A DNA stretch of 64,000 bases from CAWDVB01 sp963824105. Lineage in GTDB: Bacteria > Actinomycetota > Actinomycetes > Propionibacteriales > Nocardioidaceae. Where the stretch lies: assembly GCA_963824105.1 (NCBI GenBank), contig CAWGNN010000010.1, positions 124,001 to 188,000 of the forward strand. Direction: 5' to 3'. The notes below the pieces were generated by a model that made no database searches, had not been told where the DNA came from, and was given only the letters and a program-made list of their open reading frames with translations. This document shows positions 30,571 through 40,300 of the stretch, one piece after another (position 1 is the stretch's first letter; each line of letters opens with the position of its first letter). The position numbers and the translations under genes were made by a program.

Positions 30571-32010
30571 ATGGAGCAGTATCAAAGTGAACTTCCCCAG
30601 GTCATCCAAGGTGGCATGGGTGTCGGGGTGTCCGCGTGGCAGCTTGCCCGTTCGGTCTCCCTCGCCGGGCAGCTCGGAGTCGTGTCGGGCACGGCGCTCG
30701 ACGTGATCCTGGCTCGGCGGCTGCAGGACGGCGACGTCGGCGGAGACATGCGCCGCGCGCTCGCGGCCTTCCCCGTGCCGGCGATGGCCGAGCGGGTGCT
30801 GGACCGCTACTACAAGCGGCTCGGCCGCAGCGTGAAGGACGGGACAACGAGCCCGTACCGGCCCGTCCCGAAGCTGACCCTGCGCCAGACCGCCGAGAGC
30901 CAGGAGCTCGCCGTGGTCGCGAACTTCGCCGAGGTGTGGCTGGCCAAGGAGGGCCACGACGGCGTGGTGGGCGTGAACTTCCTCGAGAAGGTCCAGATGG
31001 CGACCCCGGCCGCCGCCTACGGCGCGATGCTCGCCGGAGTCGACTACGTGCTGATGGGCGCCGGGGTGCCGCGAGAGATCCCCCACTTGCTCGACGACCT
31101 GGCCGCCGGGAACGTCGGCGGAGTGACCATCGACGTCCACGGCGCGGAGGAGACACACCGGGTCGAGGTCGACCCCCGAGCGCTGTTCGGTGACGCACTG
31201 CCCGCCGTGCGCAGGCCCCGCTTCCTCGCGATCGTGTCGGCCAACGTGCTGGCCGCCTACCTGGCCCGCGACGAGGCGACCCGCCCCGACGGATTCGTCG
31301 TCGAAGGCCCCCGCGCGGGAGGCCACAACGCCCCTCCGCGCACCAAGGCTGTCGCCGGAGACACCAACGAGCCCGTCTACGGGCCACGCGACGAGGTGGA
31401 TCTGGCCAAGCTCGCCGCCCTCGGCATCCCGTTCTGGGTGGCTGGTGGTCAGGGCACGCCCGAGCGCCTGGCCGAAGCGAGGGCGATCGGCGCCGCCGGT
31501 GTGCAGGTCGGCACGATCTTCGCGCTCGCGGAGGAGTCGGGCCTGACCCCCCACCTGCGCGACGAGCTCCGCGGGCAGCTGCTCGACGGCACTCTCGACG
31601 TGCGCACGGACCCCCGCGCATCGCCGACCGGATTCCCGTTCAAGGTGGCCCAGCTCGACGACACCTCCTCCGACCCCGCCGTCTACGGCGAGCGCCCGCG
31701 GCTCTGCGACCTGAGCTACCTCCGCACGCCGTTCCAGACGGCCGACGGCGACATCGGCTACCGCTGCCCCGGCGAGCCCACCCACATGTATCTGTCCAAG
31801 GGCGGCGACGAAGCCGACACCGTGGGACGCGCCTGCCTGTGCAACGCCCTCACCGCCGACATCGGCCTCGGCCAGACAAGACGCGACGGCTATGAAGAGC
31901 CTCCGCTGGTCACCCTCGGATCCGACCTCGACTCCGCGAAGGAGCTCGCCGCCCAACACCCGAACGGCTGGACCGCCGGTGAGGTCGTCACCTGGCTGAC
32001 GCGCGTCTAG
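30571..32010 (+). CDS. Nitronate monooxygenase (2-nitropropane dioxygenase family)
   Basis: The 479-residue FMN-dependent TIM-barrel protein would oxidise alkyl nitronates. IQGGMGVGVSAWQLA is the family N-terminus, VSGTALD follows, VDYVLMGAGVP lines the pocket, and GPRAGGHNAPP is the flavin/phosphate motif. GVQVGTIFALAEES is the second phosphate-binding strand. The C-terminal 100 residues with CDLSYLRTPF and CLCNALTADIG form an extension seen in long actinobacterial members. ATG at 30571 is preferred over the upstream ATG at 30541 because GGGAG lies at the right distance and the homologous region starts there. Confidence 0.85.
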   Translation: MEQYQSELPQVIQGGMGVGVSAWQLARSVSLAGQLGVVSGTALDVILARRLQDGDVGGDMRRALAAFPVPAMAERVLDRYYKRLGRSVKDGTTSPYRPVPKLTLRQTAESQELAVVANFAEVWLAKEGHDGVVGVNFLEKVQMATPAAAYGAMLAGVDYVLMGAGVPREIPHLLDDLAAGNVGGVTIDVHGAEETHRVEVDPRALFGDALPAVRRPRFLAIVSANVLAAYLARDEATRPDGFVVEGPRAGGHNAPPRTKAVAGDTNEPVYGPRDEVDLAKLAALGIPFWVAGGQGTPERLAEARAIGAAGVQVGTIFALAEESGLTPHLRDELRGQLLDGTLDVRTDPRASPTGFPFKVAQLDDTSSDPAVYGERPRLCDLSYLRTPFQTADGDIGYRCPGEPTHMYLSKGGDEADTVGRACLCNALTADIGLGQTRRDGYEEPPLVTLGSDLDSAKELAAQHPNGWTAGEVVTWLTRV

Positions 32011-32086
32011 TACGACCCCTCGGAGGATCGCGCTCGCCGAGAGCTCGGCGGTGTTTCAATCAGTCAACTGACAGACGGGGGGAGTC

Positions 32087-32869
32087 GTGGCTGCCAAGTA
32101 CAAGCCGTACTCGAGGGGTGAGTTTGGCAAGCGTCGTGTCGCTTGGCTGAAGCGACACTGGAAGTGGATCGCAGGGGTTGCCCTCGTATCTGTCGTGCTT
32201 CTTGTCCTCGAGACCGTCATCCTCGTGGGGCTGGAGCGCAGTTCTCCTCTCAACTGGTACCTGCTCGGTGTCACCCATGCGGCGATCGTCCTGGGCGTCT
32301 TCTGGATGCTCAACCACGCGTTCCTGGTGGCTGACCGAGATGCAATGGGCAAACTCCGCGGAGCCTGGGGGGAGGAAAGAACGCGTGACGAGCTCAAGCG
32401 TGCCCAGCGAGATGGGTTGATCTGGGGCTGGGTCGACAGCGTCGAAGTCGAGGGCGGCGACATCGATCACCTCGTGGTGTCCCGTGAAGCCGGGCTCCTG
32501 GCCATCGATTCGAAGTGGCGGTCGCGGACCAACCCAGCCGACCAGCAGCGGATGATTCAGGACGCGAAGAAGGTGAAGGTAAGAGCGGAGGGGATCGCCC
32601 GCACGATCGTCAAGAACAACTGGGGCCGGCGACGTGCGCAGGTCAACCCCTTGTCCGCGAGGGCCATCGTCGCCATCTGGGGAGCAGTGCAAGACGAGAT
32701 GAACACCCTGGTTGCGTCCGAGGGCATCCAGTTCATCGCAGGTCGGGAGATCCGCGATTGGCTGGCAGGGCTGGGAGGGGAGACAGTGGACCAAGACGCG
32801 GCCACTGATCTCCTCAGCAAACTTGAGAGTTTCAGGGCGACTTCTCGGGGAGCAGCCGAGCACCGTTGA
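32087..32869 (+). CDS. Membrane-anchored NERD-domain protein
   Basis: The 260-residue protein has two membrane spans (about residues 25-48 and 55-77) and then a NERD (nuclease-related) domain. GAWGEERTRDEL, GGDIDHLVVSREAGLLAIDSKW carry the conserved acidic residues and the DxK of the PD-(D/E)XK-like site. The start is probably the GTG at 32087, although its purine-rich site lies very close. It opens a 20-kb region rich in predicted nucleases and helicases. NERD proteins occur in plasmids and defence regions; no activity is established for this type. Confidence 0.75.
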   Translation: MAAKYKPYSRGEFGKRRVAWLKRHWKWIAGVALVSVVLLVLETVILVGLERSSPLNWYLLGVTHAAIVLGVFWMLNHAFLVADRDAMGKLRGAWGEERTRDELKRAQRDGLIWGWVDSVEVEGGDIDHLVVSREAGLLAIDSKWRSRTNPADQQRMIQDAKKVKVRAEGIARTIVKNNWGRRRAQVNPLSARAIVAIWGAVQDEMNTLVASEGIQFIAGREIRDWLAGLGGETVDQDAATDLLSKLESFRATSRGAAEHR

Positions 32870-32934
32870 TGCACGCCGGCTGAGGCGCAACTCTGCTGCG
32901 TCACCATTCCTGACGAGCCCCAGGGTGGCAGAGC

Positions 32935-33087
32935 ATGAAGATGGACCGGAGAGCCCGCCAGCAGCGCGAACTGCTCCAGCGCTGGGCCCAACTCGGCTTC
33001 GAGGGCGGACCTTCGTACTCGACGAGTCCCGCTACGGTCGGTCAGGTAAAGCGGGACTACCAGGGCTCCACGTCGATGTTCTGTTAG
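32935..33087 (+). CDS. Possible 50-residue small protein
   Basis: Within the 314-bp gap after the NERD gene, this frame encodes MKMDRRARQQRELLQRWAQL followed by a Ser/Gly-rich part ending STSMFC. The N-terminal half could form a basic amphipathic helix. The ribosome-binding site is weak, and I recognise no family. It may be chance coding; the rest of the gap (32870-32934 and 33088-33183) shows nothing further. Confidence 0.25.
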   Translation: MKMDRRARQQRELLQRWAQLGFEGGPSYSTSPATVGQVKRDYQGSTSMFC

Positions 33088-33183
33088 CAATTCCGCTCAA
33101 CTGGTCCGACCGTGATCGGATACCTGAACCGACTGGGTCCGTCGCGACCCCGTACTGTCGGGGGCTCCGCGAGAATCGTCCCT

Positions 33184-33459
33184 ATGACGAGGTATCTGGC
33201 AGTCGTTGAGGGAGCCCTGCAGGACGAACTGACGGGGGTTCTTGTCGAACCGCCCCCGGAGTGTGAGTGCTCGTTATGCGATCTGCCTTGGGGACGCCCT
33301 CATGAGGCGGTCGCTTGGCGACTGATTTGGGACTTCATTCGATCACCCGCCGCCGTCCGGGGGATCGTCAGCATGCTTCTCTGTGAGCATTGTTTCGGCG
33401 ACTGGATCGGAAATCCGGACGACTTCGGTGGTGATCCCGTTGGGTCTTACCCGGTCTGA
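33184..33459 (+). CDS. Small cysteine-containing hypothetical protein
   Basis: The 91-residue product (start MTRYLAVVEG) carries CECSLCDLPWG near residue 30 and CEHCFGDW near residue 73, which together could bind one zinc. Codon third positions are visibly less GC-rich than in the sulfur cluster, as in much of this island. No family is recognised. An in-frame ATG 24 codons upstream is open but has no ribosome-binding site. Confidence 0.45.
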   Translation: MTRYLAVVEGALQDELTGVLVEPPPECECSLCDLPWGRPHEAVAWRLIWDFIRSPAAVRGIVSMLLCEHCFGDWIGNPDDFGGDPVGSYPV

Positions 33460-33564
33460 CGGGCATGCGGATTCGGGACCAGGTCCGATATCTGAACCTC
33501 CACCCCGTCTACTGAGTCGTATTTCCGACGCACGGCAACCGAGTCTGTGGTGCAGACTCTGCTC

Positions 33565-34485
33565 ATGACTCACCTGCTCACCTGGAACCCAGACCGCTGG
33601 CAGATTCACGCGGATGATCTCGACGAGTGGGTGGAGGCCACTGCCTCGGGGCGCGTTACCGAAGGCCGTTGGTCCACGGGCAGTACCCGTAGGGTGCCTG
33701 AAGGTGGCCGAGTGTTCTTGTTGCAACAGGGCACCCACGGGCGCGGCATCATCGCGAGCGGTCATTTCGCGAGCGAGGTACGGCAGCGTGCTCACTGGGA
33801 TGGACGCGGCGGTACCGCTAACTACGCCGATGTGTACTGGGACGTGTGGCTCTATCCCGAAGAGAGGCTGCCGATCGAGCGGTTGTTCGCCGAACTTCCA
33901 GGTGGCCACTGGGAACCGCGTGGCAGTGGTGTGTCCGTAAGACCAGATGTTGCGGCCGGGTTGGAACTGTTGTGGGCCGAGCACGTCGGCGTGATCGTTT
34001 CCCCGCCGAGCCCGGAGTCCGGGAAGCCGGCGATGTCCGCCAAACCGCGCGGCGGTGGCCAAGGCCGCCAGATGGACGTGGCGGTGCGAAAAGCGGTCGA
34101 AGACTACGCCCAGGACCTTGTGATGAAGCAGTGGCGTGCCGAGGGCTGGCGTGTCGACGACCTGCGGCGGGGGAACCCGTTCGACGCGAAGGCGACGAAA
34201 GATAGCGAAACTCGGTACTTGGAGGTGAAAGGCACGACGACCGATGGGGGGCGGGTCCTGGTTACCCGAGGAGAAGTCGAGTGGGCCAGAAGTCATCCCG
34301 GCGAGTGTGTGATCTCGGTGGTGTGGGACATCGGTGTCTGCGACGACGGAACAATCGAGGCCGAAACCGGCTGGGTGTGGGAATACGAATGGGATCCGGA
34401 TGACGAACAGTTGGAACCAGTCACCTACGACTACTATCCGGACCGCAACCAGTTGATCGACATCTACGCTGTCCCGCCGCTGTGA
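33565..34485 (+). CDS. EVE-like plus DUF3883 protein
   Basis: The 306-residue protein has an N-terminal EVE/PUA-like domain: LLTWNPDRW, GRVFLLQQGTHGRGIIASGHF and WDVWLYPEERL are typical of domains that bind modified bases. The C-terminal domain (from about residue 165) is DUF3883, the 'NO VEIN C-terminal' type. AVEDYAQDLVMKQW and RYLEVKGTTTDGGRVLVTRGEVEWA hold the ExK and nearby acidic residues of a PD-(D/E)XK-like site. Such pairings are found in modification-dependent restriction proteins. It stands alone, upstream of the convergent HNH gene. Confidence 0.75.
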   Translation: MTHLLTWNPDRWQIHADDLDEWVEATASGRVTEGRWSTGSTRRVPEGGRVFLLQQGTHGRGIIASGHFASEVRQRAHWDGRGGTANYADVYWDVWLYPEERLPIERLFAELPGGHWEPRGSGVSVRPDVAAGLELLWAEHVGVIVSPPSPESGKPAMSAKPRGGGQGRQMDVAVRKAVEDYAQDLVMKQWRAEGWRVDDLRRGNPFDAKATKDSETRYLEVKGTTTDGGRVLVTRGEVEWARSHPGECVISVVWDIGVCDDGTIEAETGWVWEYEWDPDDEQLEPVTYDYYPDRNQLIDIYAVPPL

Positions 34486-34551
34486 TCGGATAGGCATACC
34501 GACCACAATCCGACTCTTGGCGGGGTCGGAACTGGAATGGATTCAGAGGCG

Positions 34552-35460
34552 TCAAGTCGCCAGGAACTCCGCGTACCTCTCGTCAAGCCGTTCGGCATCC
34601 GGTCGAGCAGCTCGAGCGGTGGGGACCTTCATGAGGCGCTGGTTGTGCATGTCCTGGAGACCGTGACGAAGCATGGGCCCGTCCTTCTCCTCCAATATGT
34701 CTTGACGAATGTGCAAGGTGAGGTCTGGTCGGATCCCGAGGATCGATGAGTCGAATGCCGCGTGGTGGATCTTGCAGAGGGTGAGTCCGTTGGTTACAAC
34801 TGGCTCTCCGTGTGGGCGACCGTCGGCGATGATGTGTGCCGCATCGAGCAAGCTGCCGTGCCCGAGATTGCATATCGCGCAGTGGCTCTCGTAGGCGAGG
34901 AGGACCTGGCTGCGGAAGACACGTTGATGGAGCCGTTGCTTGGTCAGCCGCTCGACGTACTGACGAGAGTCCTGGTCCAATTCCTCTCCGGCTTTGACGA
35001 ACCGCTGCCCACGGTCCAGGGCTAAGGCGAACTCGAGCTTCTCTGGGTCGTCGCCGACGATCCAGACCGGATAGATCGGCTCATAGACACCCGGCCCGAT
35101 GCCCACGAACCAGATCAGTGGGAGGTTCTGATCCCACGCGCGTCTCAGCGCCACGTTCTCCGGGTGGTTGGGGTCGTCACCTCGGTACTTGTAGCGCTGG
35201 AGACCATCGGGGCCGATCGAGTCGTTGTACGGCGGGACTTGGTTTGGCGGCGTGTAGGTGGTCCGGATTGCCAGGGCGGCATCGAAGCCAGCCGGCTTGC
35301 GGATGCCCCGCTGCCGGTCCATCAACGGGATGCGGCGGCCCTCGAACTCGAACGTCGTTGTGAATGCGTAGTCGACCGTGCCGGAGCCATGTGAGGCGAG
35401 CCAGCCCATAGCGGCCTCTCGCACCGGCAAGCCACCCTCGGTTGCCCCGTCGATCTCCAC
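34552..35460 (-). CDS. HNH endonuclease with N-terminal sensor-like domain
   Basis: The 302-residue protein starts with GTG at 35460 (VEIDGATEGG); the open frame upstream of that reads as low-complexity. The C-terminal half contains a zinc-stabilised HNH motif: CAICNL, then LLDAAHIIADGRPHGE, then TNGLTLCKIHHAAFD. The N-terminal 200 residues include IRTTYTPPNQVPPY, YKYRGDDPNHPENVALR and IWFVGIGPG, an arrangement seen in restriction-like HNH proteins that may sense modified DNA. It is divergent from the NERD-UvrD helicase. Confidence 0.8.
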   Translation of the reverse strand: MEIDGATEGGLPVREAAMGWLASHGSGTVDYAFTTTFEFEGRRIPLMDRQRGIRKPAGFDAALAIRTTYTPPNQVPPYNDSIGPDGLQRYKYRGDDPNHPENVALRRAWDQNLPLIWFVGIGPGVYEPIYPVWIVGDDPEKLEFALALDRGQRFVKAGEELDQDSRQYVERLTKQRLHQRVFRSQVLLAYESHCAICNLGHGSLLDAAHIIADGRPHGEPVVTNGLTLCKIHHAAFDSSILGIRPDLTLHIRQDILEEKDGPMLRHGLQDMHNQRLMKVPTARAARPDAERLDERYAEFLAT

Positions 35461-35588
35461 GGCCGTAGCTTGGCACGTTCTTCCCGAGCGCGGTATGCGC
35501 CAGCGTGGAGGTTTCGAGAGAAACCCTGCGGCTGGAAGGAGAGGCCAGCCTAGGCGCCGATCCGGCGCACCCATGGCAGGCTCGTGCC

Positions 35589-37234
35589 ATGCCGAGACTG
35601 ATCCCCGAGGCGCCGTCCTTCGTGACCGAGTCAGAACGCCTTGTCTGGGAAGCTCTCCGTGGCGGTCTCGGGCCCGACGATGTGCTGATTGCGAGCCTAC
35701 GGATCACGGATGAACGCAAGGACCACGAAGCCGACCTCGTCGTTCTCATGCCGGACCTCGGCGTCGTTGTCCTCGAGGTCAAGGGCGGCAGCGTCTGGTA
35801 CGACGACGGCTGGTGGATCAAGCGCGGCGGGGAGGACACACGAGTCGACCCGGTTGCCCAGGCGCGAGACAGCAAGTACGCCCTGCGGACGTTCGTGGAG
35901 CAGCGTTGGTCACGTGGGCGCGTGGCCTGGGCACACGGCGTCGTGGCTCCGCACTCCACCTTCGATCCGGACTTCGCAGTGCCCGATCTGCCGCGGGTGG
36001 CCCTGCACGACCTGTCGTCGATGGAGGATCTCGCGGCCGCCGTGCGGGAGAACGCCGTAGCACTCGCTCAGGGCGCACGAGCACCATCGGCGGATGAAGT
36101 CGACCTGGTCGTCGATGTCCTCACCGGAGCCCACGCGTCGTTCGACGTCGTGGCCGAGGCTGCTGAGCGGGAGGCTACGGCTGACCGGCTCACCCAAGAG
36201 CAGGCCATGTTGCTCCGAGTGACCCGGCTGATCCACCGCGTTGAGGTGAGAGGCGGAGCCGGATCGGGGAAGACGATGCTGGCGCTGGCACAGGCGAAGC
36301 AGCTGACGCGGGGCACCGCGGACGTCCCAGCACGACGGGTGGCGCTGCTGTGCTACTCGCTCGGGTTGGCAGAGTTCCTCAAACGCGAGGTCGCTTCATG
36401 GGGGCGGCGCGAGCGGCCGGCGTTCGTGGGCACCTTTCATGAGTTCGGGGTGCAGTGGGGTGCTCCGGCACAGGGCGACCGGCAGGACAGCCACTTCTGG
36501 GAGGTGGAGCTCCCGGAGACCATGGCTGAGTTGGCGGCGCAGCTTCCCGACGGGCACCGGTATGACGCGATCGTCGTCGATGAAGCCCAGGACTTCGCTG
36601 ATCTGTGGTGGCAGCCGTTGCTGAAGTCGATGCGGGATGAGGAGAGAGTCCGGTCTCTACGTCTACAGCGACGAGAACCAACGGATCTTCGCCCGCTTCG
36701 GCAGGCCCCCCGTTCCGCTGGTGCCGCTGGTTCTCGACCACAACTTGCGCAACACCAAGCAGATCCTCGAAGCATTTGGCCCGATGGCCCCGAGCCGGAT
36801 GTATGCGCGGGGCGGGGATGGCTTGGATGTGCGCTTCGTCGCGTCGACGGGGGAGGACGCCGTTGGAGTGGCCGACGATGAGGTCGACCGCCTGCTCGAT
36901 GAAGGATGGCGACCCGAAGACATCTGCCTGCTGACGACCGGCGCACCGTCACCCCGTCCAGATCGAGCGCACCAACTTCCACGACCAGGACGGTTACTGG
37001 AAGACGTTCTGGGACGAGGACGAGGTCTTCTACGGCCACGTCCTGGGCTGCAAGGGCCTTGAACGTCGTGCGGTCGTGCTCTGTCTGAACGAGGCCAAGC
37101 CTCGTGACCGGGCTCGGGAGCGTCTCTATGTGGGGATGTCGCGGGCGACGGACCATCTCGTCGTGGTCGGCGATCCTGGGCTCATTGTCGAAGTCGGCGG
37201 CCCCGAGGTGGCGCGGCGGCTGGGGATCGACTGA
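35589..37234 (+). pseudogene. NERD-UvrD helicase, interrupted by two frameshifts
   Basis: Read across two frameshifts this is a ~548-residue NERD-UvrD helicase. The NERD domain covers residues 1-130 (PDLGVVVLEVKGGSVWY). Walker A is RGGAGSGKT, Walker B is IVVDEAQDF, and the C-terminal helicase motifs are GLYVYSDENQR, YGHVLGCKGLERRAVVL and RLYVGMSRAT. The frame shifts by one base near 36645 (after MRDEE) and again near 36940, where removing one G restores GHRHPVQIE. No in-frame stop disrupts the segments. The gene is either freshly broken or affected by sequence error. Confidence 0.75.
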
Positions 37235-37376
37235 GTGTTCTCGACTGATGGTGTCTGAGGCTCGCTCCGGCGTGGCTGTCGGAGGAATCCCCCCGCCAGG
37301 CGCGGCTTCCTCATAGGTGTCGTGTCACCCTAGACGCGAAGCGGGACGTGTATGGAATGAAGCATGAGAAGGAAGA

Positions 37377-40300
37377 ATGAGCGAGCAGCCGAGCATCGAG
37401 GTCAAGTCGTGGCCTCGCATCAGCTACGCGATGGCCCACAACGGGATCCCTTTCATCGATGAGGTGCTGGTCCGCAACCCCCCAACAGGCCAAGGCGTTC
37501 TACAGCTCTCGGTGACTGTCACCGAGCGGGGCAGCAACCTGACGAAGCCGTGGAGTGCTCTCATCGACTCGCCGGGTGGACCGGCCTCGGGAACGGTCCA
37601 ACCCATCACGTTCGACTCCACTGCGTTGGCGGATATCAAACTTGATCCCTCGGTGATGGCGGACATCGAGGAACAGAGACCGGCCGAGATCCTGGTAGAA
37701 CTCACGGCCGGAGGGGTGAAGGTCGCCGAGACCCGGCGGGAGATCCGCACACTCGCCCCCAGGCAGTGGCTCTTCATCCCGGGCCGAACCGCCCTGTCGC
37801 TCTCCCTCTTGGGTGCCTTCATCATGCCGAACGACCCTGTGATCGGTGCTGTGGTGGCTGAGGCGCGAGAGCTCCTCCGCGAGAGGACTGGAGACTCGTC
37901 GACACCTGGCTACCAATTGGGAGCCGAGCGGGTGGATCAGATGGCCGAGGCGATCTGGGATGCGATGAGGGCGCGGGACATCAGTTACTCCAACCCACCG
38001 GCGAGCTGGGATCTGGAGGGGCAGAAGGTTCGGACTCCGCACGACGTTCTGGAGGCGCGGGTGGGGACCTGCCTCGACACGTCCGTCGTCCTTGCGGCGG
38101 CGCTGGAGCACGTGGGCATCAACTCCGTGATCTGCGTTGTCGAGGGTCACGCCTTCCTGGCGTATTGGCGTGTGGAGACGTCGCTCGGCACGTCGGCGAT
38201 GACCGATGCAGCCGAGTTCAAGAACCTGTGCGACCTCGATGCCCTGCGTGTCGTCGAGACCACCGCCGTCACCGGTGGGACGTCCAGCCAGAGCATCGAC
38301 GGCCCGGCCCGTTCCTCCACGGTTCTGACCCACCTCAGCGGCGACTTGCGCGGGGTGCATGGAGTTGTCGACACTCAGGCGTGCCGGAACGCGGACATCG
38401 TGCCCCTTCCCGCGAGCCGAAGGAAGCGGGACGGGACGGTCGAGGTCGTCGAGTACCGCCCCGAGACGCACTCTGGGCAGCACTTCGTCGCCGGCTCCGC
38501 CGGTCGCCGAACAGGCCGGCGTAGACGCCCGCGGCCGCGTTATCCCGCCGCGGGTGCAGCGCTGGAAGAACAGGCTGCTCGACCTCAGCCTGCGCAACAA
38601 GCTGATCAACTTCACCGAGGCCGGCACCGTTGCGCTGGCCGTGCCGGACGGCGCGCTGCCGCACGTCGAGGATCTGCTCAACGCAGGCAAGCCCATCACG
38701 CTGCTGCCCGCCGATGGCATGACCACATCCAGCAGGCCCGCGGCGTCCAGTTCGGGGCGCACCTGCCCCAAGACCAGCTGCACGAGTTCCTCGACAAGGG
38801 CCAGATGTTCACGCCGGTCAGCAGCGACGGCTACCTGACCCGGTTGCGCAGCCTGGCGTACAAGGCGAAGACCATCGTCGAGGAGACCGGCGCCAACAAC
38901 CTCTACCTGGCGCTGGGTTCCCTGAACTGGTCGGTCGCACCCAAGCAGGGCGGCCCACGCCGTTCGGTCAAGTCGCCGCTCATCCTGGTGCCGGTCACGC
39001 TTGGTCGCAGGCCGGCGAGGCGGGCACTACCAGGCTGGTGCTCGACGAATCCGGTGCCAGCACGCCGAACTACTGCCTGATCGAGAAGCTGCGTCAGGAG
39101 GAGAAGCTGTCCATCCCCGGCTTGGAGAGCCCGGTCGAGGACGAGCACGGATCGACCTCGCAGCGACCTTCGCCGCCGTGCGGACCGCGCTCGCCGAGAA
39201 CGGGCTCGACTTCCGCGTCGATGAGACCGCGGACCTGGCGATCCTGCAGTTCGCCAAGTTCCGCCTGTGGAAGGACCTCGACGAGAGCTGGGAGCAGCTC
39301 GACCGCCGCCCCGCTCGTCCGTCACATGATCGAGACCCCGGGGACCGACTACCTCGACCCGGCCGCAGCACGCCGAGCTCGGCGACCTCGACGACCTCGA
39401 CGCGGCCTGCCCCATCCCGGCGGACGGCTCGCAGCTGGAGGCGATCGCAGCCGCCGTCGCCGGCAAGACGTTCGTGCTCGAAGGGCCGCCGGGAACCGGC
39501 AAGTCGCAGACGATCACGAACCTGCTGGCTCGCGCGATCGCCGGCGGCAAGCGGGTGCTGTTCGTCGCCGAGAAGCGGGCGGCCCTCGACGTCGTGAGCT
39601 CCCGGCTCGCCGCGGTCGGGCTCGGGCCCGTTCTGCCTGGACCTGCACGACAAGTGCAGCAAGCCGGCCGGCGTCCGGGCGCAGATCCTGCAGGCGCTCG
39701 ACCTCGCCCGGTCGCCGACGAGCAGGGCTTCAGCGTGCACCGCCAAGACCTCGCCGCATCTGCCCGCGCCCTCGACCTGTACGCCCGCCGGCTGCACGAG
39801 AAGAACAGCGCCGGGCTCTCCTTCTACTCCGCCCGCACCCAGGCACTGGCACTCGGGGATGAGACGCCGGCGCTCCCGGTCCCATCGCCGCGCTCGGCCG
39901 CCTCGAGCCCCCGACGTCACCGCGAACCTGCGGCACCTGCTCGGCGACTGAACGAGACCGCGGACCTGGCCGGCCCGCGTCCGCACCACCCGTGGGGCTT
40001 CGTCCGGCGACCTGGCGACCGCGGTCGAGGACCTCAAGGCCGCCGTCCGCCGGGTGGACACGGCGGCGCAGCGGCTCGCCCAGGTGCCCGTAGCCCTCGG
40101 AGCTGCCCTGGACGCAGCGGCAAGCTCGCCCGAAGACGTCCCGCCACTCCACAGGTCCTGACCGGCCCGGCAGTCGGTCTGCGCGACCTCGACGAGGTGC
40201 GGACCCGTTCCTGGTCGGACCGGCGCGCCCAGTACGAGCAGGCCCTGACTTCCTTCACCGCGTCCGCCCACCCGGGCCTGGACCGGGCCGACCCGATGGC

